Both the position numbers and the translations under genes were made by a program. Below, piece by piece: positions 45,559 to 53,355 of a stretch of DNA of 64,000 nucleotides. Each line of letters starts with the position of its first letter. Positions within the stretch are counted from its first letter, which is position 1. The stretch comes from Eubacterium sp. 14-2 (GTDB taxonomy: Bacteria > Bacillota > Clostridia > Lachnospirales > Lachnospiraceae), in NCBI RefSeq assembly GCF_000403845.2, contig NZ_KE159567.1, forward strand, positions 1,496,911-1,560,910. The letters run 5' to 3'. The notes below the pieces were generated by a model. It worked only from the letters and a program-made list of their open reading frames with translations. It was not told where the DNA came from and made no database searches.

Positions 45559-45861
45559 ATGGACAAAGATAAGCTGAAAGATTATTTGTTTGAAATCTTG
45601 AACGAAAATGATGAGTTGTTTTCTGATGTATCACTGGATGATGAAACAGACACACTTTTTATTATGACTGTTGCTGGGAAAAGGTTTATTGCTACTGTTA
45701 GCCCAATGACAGAAGACGAATCACTCACAGAGCTGTGGGAAAAGAAGAATTCCCAATTAGTGACAATTGCCCTTGGTGTAATATATATGAGGGATTTGGA
45801 GATTTTTTCGGAAGAAGAAACAAACAAATACCTGTCGGAAATTGTTAAAATGGCAAAATAG
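45559..45861 (+). CDS. Hypothetical protein; intact relative of the fragment at 23.3 kb
   Basis: 100 aa starting MDKDKLKDYLFEIL; an upstream extension to 45502 lacks a better site. Acidic, single domain, with the TVSPMTEDESLTELWEKKNS segment that also occurs in the chimeric ORF at 23305. Family not recognised. It lies between the toxin-antitoxin pair and an XRE gene and is followed by a good terminator, so it is likely a real transcribed unit. Confidence 0.55.
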   Translation: MDKDKLKDYLFEILNENDELFSDVSLDDETDTLFIMTVAGKRFIATVSPMTEDESLTELWEKKNSQLVTIALGVIYMRDLEIFSEEETNKYLSEIVKMAK

Positions 45862-45901
45862 CATATTTGGTATAATTTATCATAGAAAAAAGATAATCAA
45901 A

Positions 45902-45940
45902 AGAGTTAGCTGATATTTTATGTGTCAGTTGGCTCTTTTT
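45902..45940 (+). terminator. Intrinsic terminator
   Basis: AGAGTTAGCTGA (45902-45913) pairs over 12 positions, with three G-U pairs, to TCAGTTGGCTCT (45925-45936), followed by TTTT. It ends the transcript of the 45559 gene. Confidence 0.8.
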
Positions 45941-46101
45941 CCAGATACGGATATTTTCTCATAAATATTTATAGCGTGTATGAGATGAATTTTGAAGGGG
46001 ATATTTAACTATCAAAAGTAAAGTTAAAACATAAAAGGCTTAATCAAAATTTGAAAATTTAGCTGAAAGAGTTTTTGTATTTTTGCGTATAGTGTATTAA
46101 A

Positions 46102-46266
46102 ATGACAGGAAAAAGGACAAAAGTTTCTGTCTGTGATTTTTCAGTCACTTGTGATAAACAAGTATCTGTAATAACTGTGGAATGCAACTGTAGGCATGAA
46201 ATGAATGTGGAATATACAGAGATGGGGACGTGGAGGAAGATTGTGGATATTTGGAAATTCGGTTGA
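46102..46266 (+). CDS. Small cysteine-containing ORF upstream of an XRE gene
   Basis: 54 codons from ATG at 46102 (MTGKRTKVSVCDFSVTC) to TGA at 46264, with four cysteines (VCDF, TCD, ECNC) and a hydrophobic-basic end WRKIVDIW. No family known to me; the ribosome site is weak. Its end overlaps the start of the XRE gene. Supported only by the open frame, amino acid composition and position. Confidence 0.4.
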   Translation: MTGKRTKVSVCDFSVTCDKQVSVITVECNCRHEMNVEYTEMGTWRKIVDIWKFG

Positions 46267-46475
46267 ATGAGCTGTTAAAGAAAAAGGGACTGAGCAAGAA
46301 TAAGCTGTCGTACAAAGCAGAAATGAACCGGAAACAGATAGATAATTACTGCACGAACAGCATAACCCGGCTGGATGTGTATGTGCTGTGTAAATTGTGT
46401 ACGGTGTCAGGGTGTGAGATACAAGATTTGCTGGTATTCCACCCGCCGGGGGAAGAACAGGCAGGTCGTTATTGA
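46251..46475 (+). CDS. Small XRE-family (Cro/CI) DNA-binding protein
   Basis: 74 aa if started at TTG 46251 (MEIRLNELLKKKGLSKNKL), behind GGAGGAAG. A GTG at 46230 is the alternative. The helix-turn-helix spans LSKNKLSYKAEMNRKQIDNYC, and the CxxC-like ending CEIQDLLVFHPP is typical of a common short Firmicute regulator family. The target is unknown; it precedes a truncated nuclease gene. Confidence 0.78.
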   Translation: MEIRLNELLKKKGLSKNKLSYKAEMNRKQIDNYCTNSITRLDVYVLCKLCTVSGCEIQDLLVFHPPGEEQAGRY

Positions 46476-46506
46476 AAATATTTGTGAGATGGTTGAATTT
46501 ATAAAA

Positions 46507-46525
46507 CTCGCACCAGTGGTGCGAG
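46507..46525. repeat. 19-bp palindrome, copy 1
   Basis: CTCGCACCA, G, TGGTGCGAG: a perfect palindrome just before the YhcG-like gene. The same sequence with a C at the centre occurs at 46831-46849 inside that gene, where it encodes LAPLVRE. Confidence 0.8.
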
Positions 46526-46538
46526 AATTGGAGAAAGA

Positions 46539-47228
46539 ATGGGCGGAGTGGAAATTGCAGGCTATGAGCCTTTGGTAAATGACGTGAAGAAACTGATACA
46601 TAAAAAGCAGTATCATGTCCTGAAAATAATGAATACGGAGACCATCAACCTTTATTGGGAGATTGGCGAGGAGATATACAGACAGCAGGAAATCAATGGA
46701 TGGGGCAAATCCATTGTAAAAATTTTGTCAAAAGAGTTGCAGAAAGAATTTCCGGAAGCAAAGGGATATTCTTCGGCAAACCTCTGGAGAATGCGCAACT
46801 TTTACCTGAGTTATCGCAATTCTGAAAAACTCGCACCACTGGTGCGAGAAATTAGCTGGAGCAATAATATCGTCATTATGGAAAAATGTAAAGATGATTT
46901 GCAGAGGGAATTTTACATCCATATGGCAAAGCGGTATGGGTGGACAAAACGTATTTTGGCAAATTTTATTGAGGCACAGACTTATGAGAAGTATTTATTA
47001 AATCAGACGAATTTTGATTTGACACTGCCGGAAGAACGCAGGGCACAGGCAAAGCTGGCAGTAAAAGATGAATATACTTTTGATTTTGCGGAACTGTCGC
47101 CGGAATATTCTGAGCATGAGTTGGAAATGCAGTTAGTAAACAATATCCGGGCATTCTTGATAGAGATGGACGGGGACTTTACTTTTGTCGGCAATCAATA
47201 TCACCTGACCGTTGGAAATCGGAATTGA
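46539..47228 (+). pseudogene. YhcG-like (DUF1016) PDDEXK nuclease, C-terminus missing
   Basis: 229 aa covering the DUF1016 N-terminal domain (INLYWEIGEEIYRQQE, SSANLWRMRNFYLSY) and the start of the nuclease domain. Full-length proteins continue after VGNQYHLTVG into the catalytic D-(E)xK strands; here the frame ends after NRN, and no other frame supplies the rest. The nuclease is therefore truncated by a deletion that joins it to a ClpP tail at 47.28 kb. A 19-bp palindrome within the gene also occurs just upstream. Confidence 0.82.
46831..46849. repeat. 19-bp palindrome, copy 2 (within coding sequence)
   Basis: CTCGCACCA, C, TGGTGCGAG, 324 bases after copy 1. The flanks are partly alike (AAA before, AGA after). 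It may be a duplicated protein-coding scrap or a binding site. Confidence 0.75.
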
Positions 47229-47278
47229 GAAAGGCATGATATGAAGATAACTAACAGAGAAATAGACAGGGGAAAACT

Positions 47279-47419
47279 TCTTTAGATTATGCAAAATTCC
47301 GCGACATTTATCCCAAGGAGTTTTATCAAAGAATTATTGCAACGGAACATGATAATTATATGACTGCAGGAGAAGCAATGGATTTTGGCCTGATTGATAA
47401 AATTATAGAGAAACGTTGA
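47279..47419 (+). pseudogene. C-terminal fragment of a ClpP-like serine protease
   Basis: The open frame to TGA 47417 reads DYAKFRDIYPKEFYQRI and then ATEHDNYMTAGEAMDFGLI and DKIIEKR, the hallmark C-terminus of ClpP. The catalytic Ser/His regions are absent and there is no start. It is a leftover from a deletion that also removed the end of the YhcG-like gene. Confidence 0.75.
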
Positions 47420-47476
47420 TTTTTCCTTAATAAGGCATCCATTGCAAAAGTAAATTGAAAAATGATAACAGGAGGA

Positions 47477-47503
47477 AAAGAGCTGGTTGATAGCTCTTTT
47501 TCT
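47477..47503 (+). terminator. Intrinsic terminator after the ClpP fragment
   Basis: AAAGAGCT (47477-47484) and AGCTCTTT (47492-47499) with a seven-base loop, continuing into a T-rich run. It separates the decayed region from the two-component system. Confidence 0.8.
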
Positions 47504-47595
47504 GTTTTGTCTTTAGGAAAGACCTTTGTTCCCGTATCGGGCCAATGGCGAAAAATTTCAGACCGATTTTGAAATTTCTGCACCGGGTTTTAGCC

Positions 47596-47627
47596 TTTCG
47601 TTCCCGAAAAGTGGTGATTTCGTTCCC
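47596..47627 (+). promoter_or_regulatory. LytTR-type direct repeats upstream of the response regulator
   Basis: TTTCGTTCCC occurs at 47596-47605 and again at 47618-47627, exactly 22 bases apart, about two helical turns; a partial third copy TTTGTTCCC is at 47525-47533. LytTR regulators typically bind such paired direct repeats. A TATAAG at 47658-47663 could be the -10. Autoregulation is the likely meaning (inference). Confidence 0.7.
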
Positions 47628-47698
47628 TCCGCCCGATAAACGGAAAATTTCTGTCGATATAAGAAGGGAATACCTGTATGGATTTGAGGTGATATATT

Positions 47699-48397
47699 TT
47701 GGAAATTGCAGTTGTAGATGATGAAAAAATGATCAGGGAGCATATATGTGACCTGATTGAAGAACAGCAGCCAGGGAACCATATAGAGGCCTGTGTCACG
47801 GGTGAGGCTCTCCTTGCATCGGGGAAGCGGTTTGACATTGTTTTCCTTGACATACAAATGGAGGGAATGAACGGCATAGAGGCGGCAAAAAAACTGCGGG
47901 AGCAGCAGGAAGATACCGTACTGGTATTCATTACGGGCAGAAAAGACCATGTGTTTGACGCCCTTGACCTTTATGCGTTCCAGTACCTGCTAAAGCCCAT
48001 AGACGAGGACAAATTTGCGGAGGTACTGGAAAGGGCAGTGCGGGAGGGCAGGCGGAAAAAGGAACGACGTGTGCTGTTCATCAAATCACGGAACCTTACC
48101 CTTGACCAGTCAGAAATCCTGTATATCGAGAGCAGGGCAAAGAAAGTGGAGATACACACCGTAAGGCAGACCGTAGAGATCTATGCTGCGATGGATGAGC
48201 TGGAGGGGCAGCTTGGAGAGGAATTTTACCGCTGCCACCGGGCGTATATTGTGAACATGGACTGCATCACAGAATATGACAATGAGAGCATAACCCTTAC
48301 GAACGGTGACAGAGTGCATCTGACGAAAAAGAAGTATGGTGAATTTGTAAAAACCTATATGTGGCACCTGCAGAACGGGGGTGTGTCCGGTGTTTAA
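47699..48397 (+). CDS. LytTR (AgrA-type) response regulator
   Basis: 232 aa starting at TTG behind GAGGTGAT. The receiver has VVDDE at residue ~7, the phospho-acceptor in VFLDIQMEGMNG near 52 and KPI near 101. The LytTR DNA-binding domain covers ~135-225 (ILYIESRAKKVEIHT, FYRCHRAYIVNMD). The cognate kinase gene overlaps its end by 17 bases. It probably binds the paired TTTCGTTCCC repeats upstream. Confidence 0.93.
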   Translation: MEIAVVDDEKMIREHICDLIEEQQPGNHIEACVTGEALLASGKRFDIVFLDIQMEGMNGIEAAKKLREQQEDTVLVFITGRKDHVFDALDLYAFQYLLKPIDEDKFAEVLERAVREGRRKKERRVLFIKSRNLTLDQSEILYIESRAKKVEIHTVRQTVEIYAAMDELEGQLGEEFYRCHRAYIVNMDCITEYDNESITLTNGDRVHLTKKKYGEFVKTYMWHLQNGGVSGV

Positions 48398-49865
48398 GGC
48401 TGCAGATGTGTTATATATGGTGCTGACAGTGTCCCAGGGGTACTGCCTGCAGTATTTTTTGGGGAGTTTTCTGGAAAGCAGGATGAAAAGCAGATGGAAT
48501 GGTCTGTATGCGGCGGGACTGTATTCGCTTCTGAAGATTGCCGTGATGTGGTGTTCCCCGCCGGGATATGAAGATTATAAGGCGGCAGTGGGGACACTGG
48601 CATTGTCACTCTGCATTTTATCATTCACTGCTTTATGCTTTTATAAAGCACTGCGCCCTGTTACGGTTTTTCTTGTAGTTTCTTTTCAGGCAGTGATGGA
48701 TATCAGTTCTTACGTGGCAGTAATTTTGATTGGTGAACCGGGAAACAGATTGCCGGAACTGTGGAACTGGTGTGTCAGGGAGGGGATTATCACATCAGAA
48801 AAGATCCTTGCTCTGGCAGTCCGGACCGGAACAGCAGTTGTGTTACTTCTCCAGTATCTGGTTATTGTCCTTCTGCTGTATTGTTCACTGAAAAAGATTG
48901 TGTGGAATTTCCGGGAAAAGAACTATGGCATCAACAGGACGGAACTGCTTTTTATCCTTATCCCGGCGGCGGTGGGGCTGATGCTCTGTATGCTGCTTCG
49001 CATCATCATAGTCTCGGTGGAGGACAGTGTCCCTGAAATGCTGTATGACAGATATCCTGTTCTGGCTGTGGTGATTCCCGCAATCCTGCTCCTGTCATTG
49101 CTTTCCATCCTGTACAGTGTGAAGCTGTTTCAGGATATGATTTACCGGAACAGGGAAAAAAGCAGCAGGATTGTCCTGGAAAAGCAGATATGCAGCCTGC
49201 AGGAACATATGGATGAGATGGAACGCATCTATTCCGGCATACGGGGCATGAAGCATGACATGAAAAACACCCTTGCCATTATCCGGAGACTTTCCGCAGG
49301 AGAAGGGAACGGGGAGCTGCAGGAGTACCTGTCGGAGCTGAACAGAGGGCTTGAGAAGCTGGAAGTGCGGTTTGGGACGGGAAATACGGTGGTGGATACT
49401 TTGCTTAACATGAAATACCATGAGGCGGTGCGGGATATGCCTGATCTGAGGATGGATGCGGATCAGCTGCTGTTCCCCCAGGGGATTGAGATACACAGCT
49501 ATGACATAGGCGTTGTCCTGGGGAATGCGATGGATAATGCAATCGAAGCCTGCCGGAAGCTGAAAGCGAAAGAAGCAGGGGCGGATGTCTTTATCCGCAT
49601 AAGTTCCCTGCTGAAAGGAAACCTGCTTATACTGAAAGTGGAGAACAGCTTTGACGGGCGGCTGGTACTGAAGGTGAAGGATGAGTTCCCGGTAACGGAT
49701 AAGGCGGACAGGAAAGCCCACGGGATCGGGCTTGCCAATATGAAAAGTACGGTGGAAAAGTATCAGGGGGCAGTGGATTTCAGGGTAAACGGCAGAATAT
49801 TCATCCTGTCGGTGATGATGAAAAATGAAAGGAGAGAGGAAGATGGATTTTGGAGTGACAGGTAA
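48381..49865 (+). CDS. GHKL-type sensor histidine kinase
   Basis: 494 aa from GTG overlapping the regulator gene. About six or seven membrane segments lie in residues 1-250, then a coiled helix and the HPK10 box GMKHDMKNTLAIIRRL near 290. The N box is LGNAMDNAIEACRKL near 378, and the glycine box GIGLANMKSTVEKY near 452. This is the AgrC/VirS layout, a membrane receptor for an extracellular signal. No AgrB- or AgrD-like gene is nearby, so the ligand is unknown. Confidence 0.92.
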   Translation: MCPVFKAADVLYMVLTVSQGYCLQYFLGSFLESRMKSRWNGLYAAGLYSLLKIAVMWCSPPGYEDYKAAVGTLALSLCILSFTALCFYKALRPVTVFLVVSFQAVMDISSYVAVILIGEPGNRLPELWNWCVREGIITSEKILALAVRTGTAVVLLLQYLVIVLLLYCSLKKIVWNFREKNYGINRTELLFILIPAAVGLMLCMLLRIIIVSVEDSVPEMLYDRYPVLAVVIPAILLLSLLSILYSVKLFQDMIYRNREKSSRIVLEKQICSLQEHMDEMERIYSGIRGMKHDMKNTLAIIRRLSAGEGNGELQEYLSELNRGLEKLEVRFGTGNTVVDTLLNMKYHEAVRDMPDLRMDADQLLFPQGIEIHSYDIGVVLGNAMDNAIEACRKLKAKEAGADVFIRISSLLKGNLLILKVENSFDGRLVLKVKDEFPVTDKADRKAHGIGLANMKSTVEKYQGAVDFRVNGRIFILSVMMKNERREEDGFWSDR

Positions 49866-50005
49866 ATGGGGAGGGTACTGTCTGGCGGAACAGTAACGGA
49901 AGAATCCGGGAAAAACGGGCCGTGTAAAAACAGTTACCTAAGACATGAAAGAAAGAGAACCAGGCAGTCGCAGCATGGACTTCAGGACAGAAGGAGGATA
50001 ATATT

Positions 50006-50716
50006 ATGGCAATTTCAGGAATTGGAAGCAACTACAACAATGTGTACGAGGGTGCATACGCAACCCGGAAAAATGAGGCGGGAAAGAAAGCAGAAACGAA
50101 AGAAGCGGTGCCGGCACAGACAGAAAAAGCAAAGGATACCGGGGAAAAAACGGTATCAGATTATTATTCCCATTTACAGAAGAATTTTGACTGTATTTCC
50201 AGGGGCAATGTGGCCATATCCGGTGAATATCTGAAGAAATGTTCGAAAGATCCCCGGAAGGCAAAGGAACTGGAAGATTTTCTGAAAAAGATACCGGAAC
50301 TTGAAAAGCAGGGATATGAACAGCTTTCCGCCCGGAACAAAGCAATGGGCGGGACAGTGACCTGTTATCAGCAGACATGGATGATCAATAAGGACGGCAG
50401 CATACAGAGTACCGTCTACTCCGTAACAGAAACAGGGATGACCAATGCGGAAAGAATGAAGAAGAATATGGATGACCGCCTGGAGAAGCAGAAGGAAAAG
50501 AAAGAGGAAGAAGAAAAGGTCAGGGAGAAGAAGGAAAAAACAGAACAGGCCAAAAAGCCGGATGGAGAAACAGAAAAGATTTCCGTGCCGGAAGCGCCGG
50601 GAAAGGAAATTACAGTCAGGCATGTGGAAGCAGAATCCGAACAGGAGGCAATGGCGATGCTGCAGAAAGAGAATCCGAAGGATGCGTATTATCCTGGGTT
50701 TGATATGAATGTGTAG
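50006..50716 (+). CDS. DUF6033-like hypothetical protein
   Basis: 236 aa. It begins MAISGIGSNYNNVYEGAY without a signal peptide. A middle CYQQTWMINKDGSIQSTVYS segment and a long Glu/Lys-rich coiled stretch (residues ~150-190) follow. It resembles the DUF6033 type found in Lachnospiraceae; that call is from memory of the family and moderate. It lies 140 bases after the kinase and may be controlled by it. The start has AGGAGG nine bases upstream. Confidence 0.6.
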   Translation: MAISGIGSNYNNVYEGAYATRKNEAGKKAETKEAVPAQTEKAKDTGEKTVSDYYSHLQKNFDCISRGNVAISGEYLKKCSKDPRKAKELEDFLKKIPELEKQGYEQLSARNKAMGGTVTCYQQTWMINKDGSIQSTVYSVTETGMTNAERMKKNMDDRLEKQKEKKEEEEKVREKKEKTEQAKKPDGETEKISVPEAPGKEITVRHVEAESEQEAMAMLQKENPKDAYYPGFDMNV

Positions 50717-50826
50717 ATCACAGGAATGTAAAAAGGGCTGCCCCTGATTTTTCTGAAAAAAATTGTACAACAGGGAAAATATGACAAAAAACATGAGAAA
50801 AACCGGAAGAAACCTGTACAAAGTGA

Positions 50827-50855
50827 TTGAGTTAATTATTTAACAATGTTATACT
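50827..50855 (+). promoter_or_regulatory. Hydrogenase operon promoter with a Rex-like operator
   Basis: -35 TTGAGT (50827-50832) and -10 TATACT (50850-50855) are 17 bases apart. Between them 50829-50846 reads GAGTTAA, TTAT, TTAACAA; it matches 12 of 14 fixed positions of the clostridial Rex consensus TTGTTAA-N4-TTAACAA. Rex is a known NADH/NAD+ sensing repressor of hydrogenase and fermentation genes. Its action here is inferred from the site. Confidence 0.78.
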
Positions 50856-50875
50856 GTTAGAGAAACAGACAAAAT

Positions 50876-50931
50876 CGGATTTTTGAAACGGGAAAAATCC
50901 GTAAAATTGAAGTGGGCCCGCCCATTTTGTT
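50876..50931 (+). promoter_or_regulatory. Leader hairpins between the hydrogenase promoter and first gene
   Basis: CGGATTTTT/AAAAATCCG (50876-50884, 50893-50901) is followed by TGGGC/GCCCA (50913-50924) and TTTTGTTTT. The second looks like a short intrinsic terminator inside the ~100-base leader. A closely similar hairpin (AGTGGGC/GCCCACT) precedes the MATE gene at 19022. Confidence 0.5.
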
Positions 50932-50959
50932 TTGACAGGTATAACAAGGAGGAGAAGGA

Positions 50960-51463
50960 TTGGAAACAAAGGATCAAAGGGTACTGGATGAGATTCTGGA
51001 ATCTCATGATTATAACCAGACAGCAGTAATTGCCATTATGCAGGATATTCAGAAGGTTTACCGCTATCTTCCGGAAGAAATGCTCTGCTATATTGCAAAA
51101 AAACTGCATCTGAGTGAAGCGAAAGTATATGGGGTGGCAACTTTTTATGAGAATTTCTCATTGGAGCCAAAGGGAAAATATGTTATCAAAATCTGTGACG
51201 GGACTGCCTGCCATGTGCGCCAGTCCACGGCCATTTTAAATGAAATCCGCAGCCTGTTGGGGGTAACGGAGGAAAAACCCACCACGGAAGACATGATGTT
51301 TACCGTTGAGACAGTATCCTGTCTGGGAGCCTGCGGGCTTGCACCGGTGTGTACGGTAAATGATGTGGTACATCCGGCTATGACTCCGGAAAAAGCAAGA
51401 GAACTGATCAAAGAATTAAAAGAGGGCCCGGAGGCCGGAGAGGAGGCTGCAGATGAGAATTAA
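50960..51463 (+). CDS. hydC: NuoE-like [2Fe-2S] subunit of the trimeric [FeFe] hydrogenase (HydC)
   Basis: 167 aa starting at TTG behind AAGGAGGAG. Thioredoxin-like 2Fe-2S ferredoxin with the cluster cysteines in CDGTACHV and, 40 residues later, CLGACGLAPVC, as in NuoE/HydC. It passes electrons between the NADH-oxidising subunit and the hydrogenase subunit. First gene of the operon; it overlaps hydB by 11 bases. Confidence 0.92.
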   Translation: METKDQRVLDEILESHDYNQTAVIAIMQDIQKVYRYLPEEMLCYIAKKLHLSEAKVYGVATFYENFSLEPKGKYVIKICDGTACHVRQSTAILNEIRSLLGVTEEKPTTEDMMFTVETVSCLGACGLAPVCTVNDVVHPAMTPEKARELIKELKEGPEAGEEAADEN

Positions 51464-53342
51464 TACAAGAGAAGAACTGGAAGCCAGAAGAAAAGAATAT
51501 GCAGCTTCTTTGAAAACTCAGAAAAAGCAGATTTTAATCTGTGCCGGAACCGGATGTGTGGCCGGCGGCTCTCTGAATATTTATGCAAGGCTGCAGGAAA
51601 TCCTGATGGAGCGGGGAATCAAATGTGCCCTGAAACTGGAAAAAGAACCCCATGATGAAAGTGTGGGACTGAAAAAATCCGGCTGTCATGGGTTCTGTGA
51701 AATGGGGCCTCTGCTTCGGATTGAACCGGCAGGCCTTTTATACATTAAGGTAAAAGCAGAAGACTGTGAAGAAATTATTGAGGAAAGCATTGTCAATGAC
51801 CGCGTGATCGACCGTCTGGTTTATCATGACCAGGAAGGGAAATCCTATGAAAAACAGGAAGATATTCCTTTCTACAAACAGCAGACCCGTGTGGCGCTGG
51901 AAGACTGCGGACGTATCAATGCGGAATCCATCAAAGAATACATAGCAGTGGGCGGTTACAGCGCAGTGGCAAAAGCGCTGTTTGATATGACGCCCCAGCA
52001 GCTGGTGGACGAAGTATCTGAGGCTTCCCTGCGGGGACGGGGCGGCGGCGGATTCCCCACAGGGCGGAAATGGTCTCAGGTGCTGGCTCAGAAAGAAGAA
52101 GTAAAATATGTGGTCTGCAACGGTGATGAAGGAGATCCGGGGGCATTTATGGACCGCAGTATGATGGAAGGAGACCCCCACCGTGTAATTGAAGGCATGG
52201 TGATCGCAGGAATCGCCACAGGGGCTCATTACGGATATATTTATGTGCGTGCGGAATATCCGCTGGCAGTGGAGCGTCTTCAGACTGCCATCAACAAGGC
52301 AGAAGAAAAAGGATTGCTGGGCAAAAATATCCTGAATTCCGGCTTTGATTTCGAACTGAAAATCAGTCAGGGCGCAGGAGCGTTTGTCTGCGGAGAGGGC
52401 TCTGCCCTGACAGCCTCCATTGAAGGAAACCGGGGTATGCCCAGGGTAAAACCGCCCCGTACCGTGGAAAAAGGATTATTTGAAAAACCGACAGTATTGA
52501 ATAATGTGGAGACCTACTGCAATGTACCGCCCATTATTAACAAAGGCGCTTCCTGGTACAAAACCATAGGTCCCGATAAAAACCATGGAACCAAGGCATT
52601 TGCCCTCACAGGAAATGTTATGAACACCGGGCTGATTGAAGTTCCCATGGGAACCACACTGCGGGAAGTTATTTTTGACATTGGCGGCGGTGTCAAAGGC
52701 GGGGAATTTAAAGCAGTACAGATCGGAGGACCTTCCGGCGGCTGTCTCTGCATTAATCCCAGCGAGGACCATCTGGATTTACATCTGGATTTTGATTCTC
52801 TGAAAAAAGTGGGAGCCATGATTGGAAGCGGCGGACTTGTGGTTATGAATGATAAGAGCTGCATGGTGGAAGTGGCAAGATTTTTCATGAACTTTACCCA
52901 GAATGAATCCTGCGGCAAATGTATCCCCTGCCGGGAAGGAACCAAACGGATGCTGGAACTGTTAAACGATATCTGTGAAGGCCGGGGAACCATGAAGCAT
53001 ATCACTCTGCTGGAAGAACTGGCGGAAACCATTTCTGCAACAGCGCTCTGCGGTCTTGGAAAAACAGCGGCTTCTCCGGTGGTAAGCACCATGAAATATT
53101 TCCGGGAAGAATACCTTGCCCATGTGGTGGATAAAAAATGTCCTTCCGGTCAGTGCAGAGCGCTGGTAAACTTCCGGATAGATCCGGAACTCTGCAAAGG
53201 CTGCAGCAAATGTGCAAGAGTCTGTCCGGTGGGAGCAATTTCCGGTGAAATTAAGAAACCATTTACCATAGATACGACGAAATGCATTAAGTGTGGAGCC
53301 TGCCGGGACGGCTGTAATTTCCACGCGGTAAAAGAAGTGTAG
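51453..53342 (+). CDS. hydB: NuoF-like NADH-binding FMN/Fe-S subunit (HydB)
   Basis: 629 aa. An N-terminal 2Fe-2S thioredoxin-like domain (CAGTGCVAGGS, CHGFCEMGP) precedes the NuoF core with the NADH/FMN loop GRGGGGFPTGRKW near residue 197. The [4Fe-4S] site is ESCGKCIPCREGT near 490. Two C-terminal ferredoxin clusters follow (CKGCSKCARVCP and CIKCGACRDGC). This matches HydB of NAD(H)-dependent, usually electron-bifurcating, [FeFe] hydrogenases. Confidence 0.95.
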   Translation: MRINTREELEARRKEYAASLKTQKKQILICAGTGCVAGGSLNIYARLQEILMERGIKCALKLEKEPHDESVGLKKSGCHGFCEMGPLLRIEPAGLLYIKVKAEDCEEIIEESIVNDRVIDRLVYHDQEGKSYEKQEDIPFYKQQTRVALEDCGRINAESIKEYIAVGGYSAVAKALFDMTPQQLVDEVSEASLRGRGGGGFPTGRKWSQVLAQKEEVKYVVCNGDEGDPGAFMDRSMMEGDPHRVIEGMVIAGIATGAHYGYIYVRAEYPLAVERLQTAINKAEEKGLLGKNILNSGFDFELKISQGAGAFVCGEGSALTASIEGNRGMPRVKPPRTVEKGLFEKPTVLNNVETYCNVPPIINKGASWYKTIGPDKNHGTKAFALTGNVMNTGLIEVPMGTTLREVIFDIGGGVKGGEFKAVQIGGPSGGCLCINPSEDHLDLHLDFDSLKKVGAMIGSGGLVVMNDKSCMVEVARFFMNFTQNESCGKCIPCREGTKRMLELLNDICEGRGTMKHITLLEELAETISATALCGLGKTAASPVVSTMKYFREEYLAHVVDKKCPSGQCRALVNFRIDPELCKGCSKCARVCPVGAISGEIKKPFTIDTTKCIKCGACRDGCNFHAVKEV

Positions 53343-53355
53343 GAGGGTGGCTGAC

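Noticed and set aside
49866-50005. AgrA-like binding repeats before the DUF6033-like gene
   Set aside because: AACAGTAAC and AACAGTTAC occur 39 bases apart, which does not fit the paired spacing of LytTR sites; similarity may be chance.
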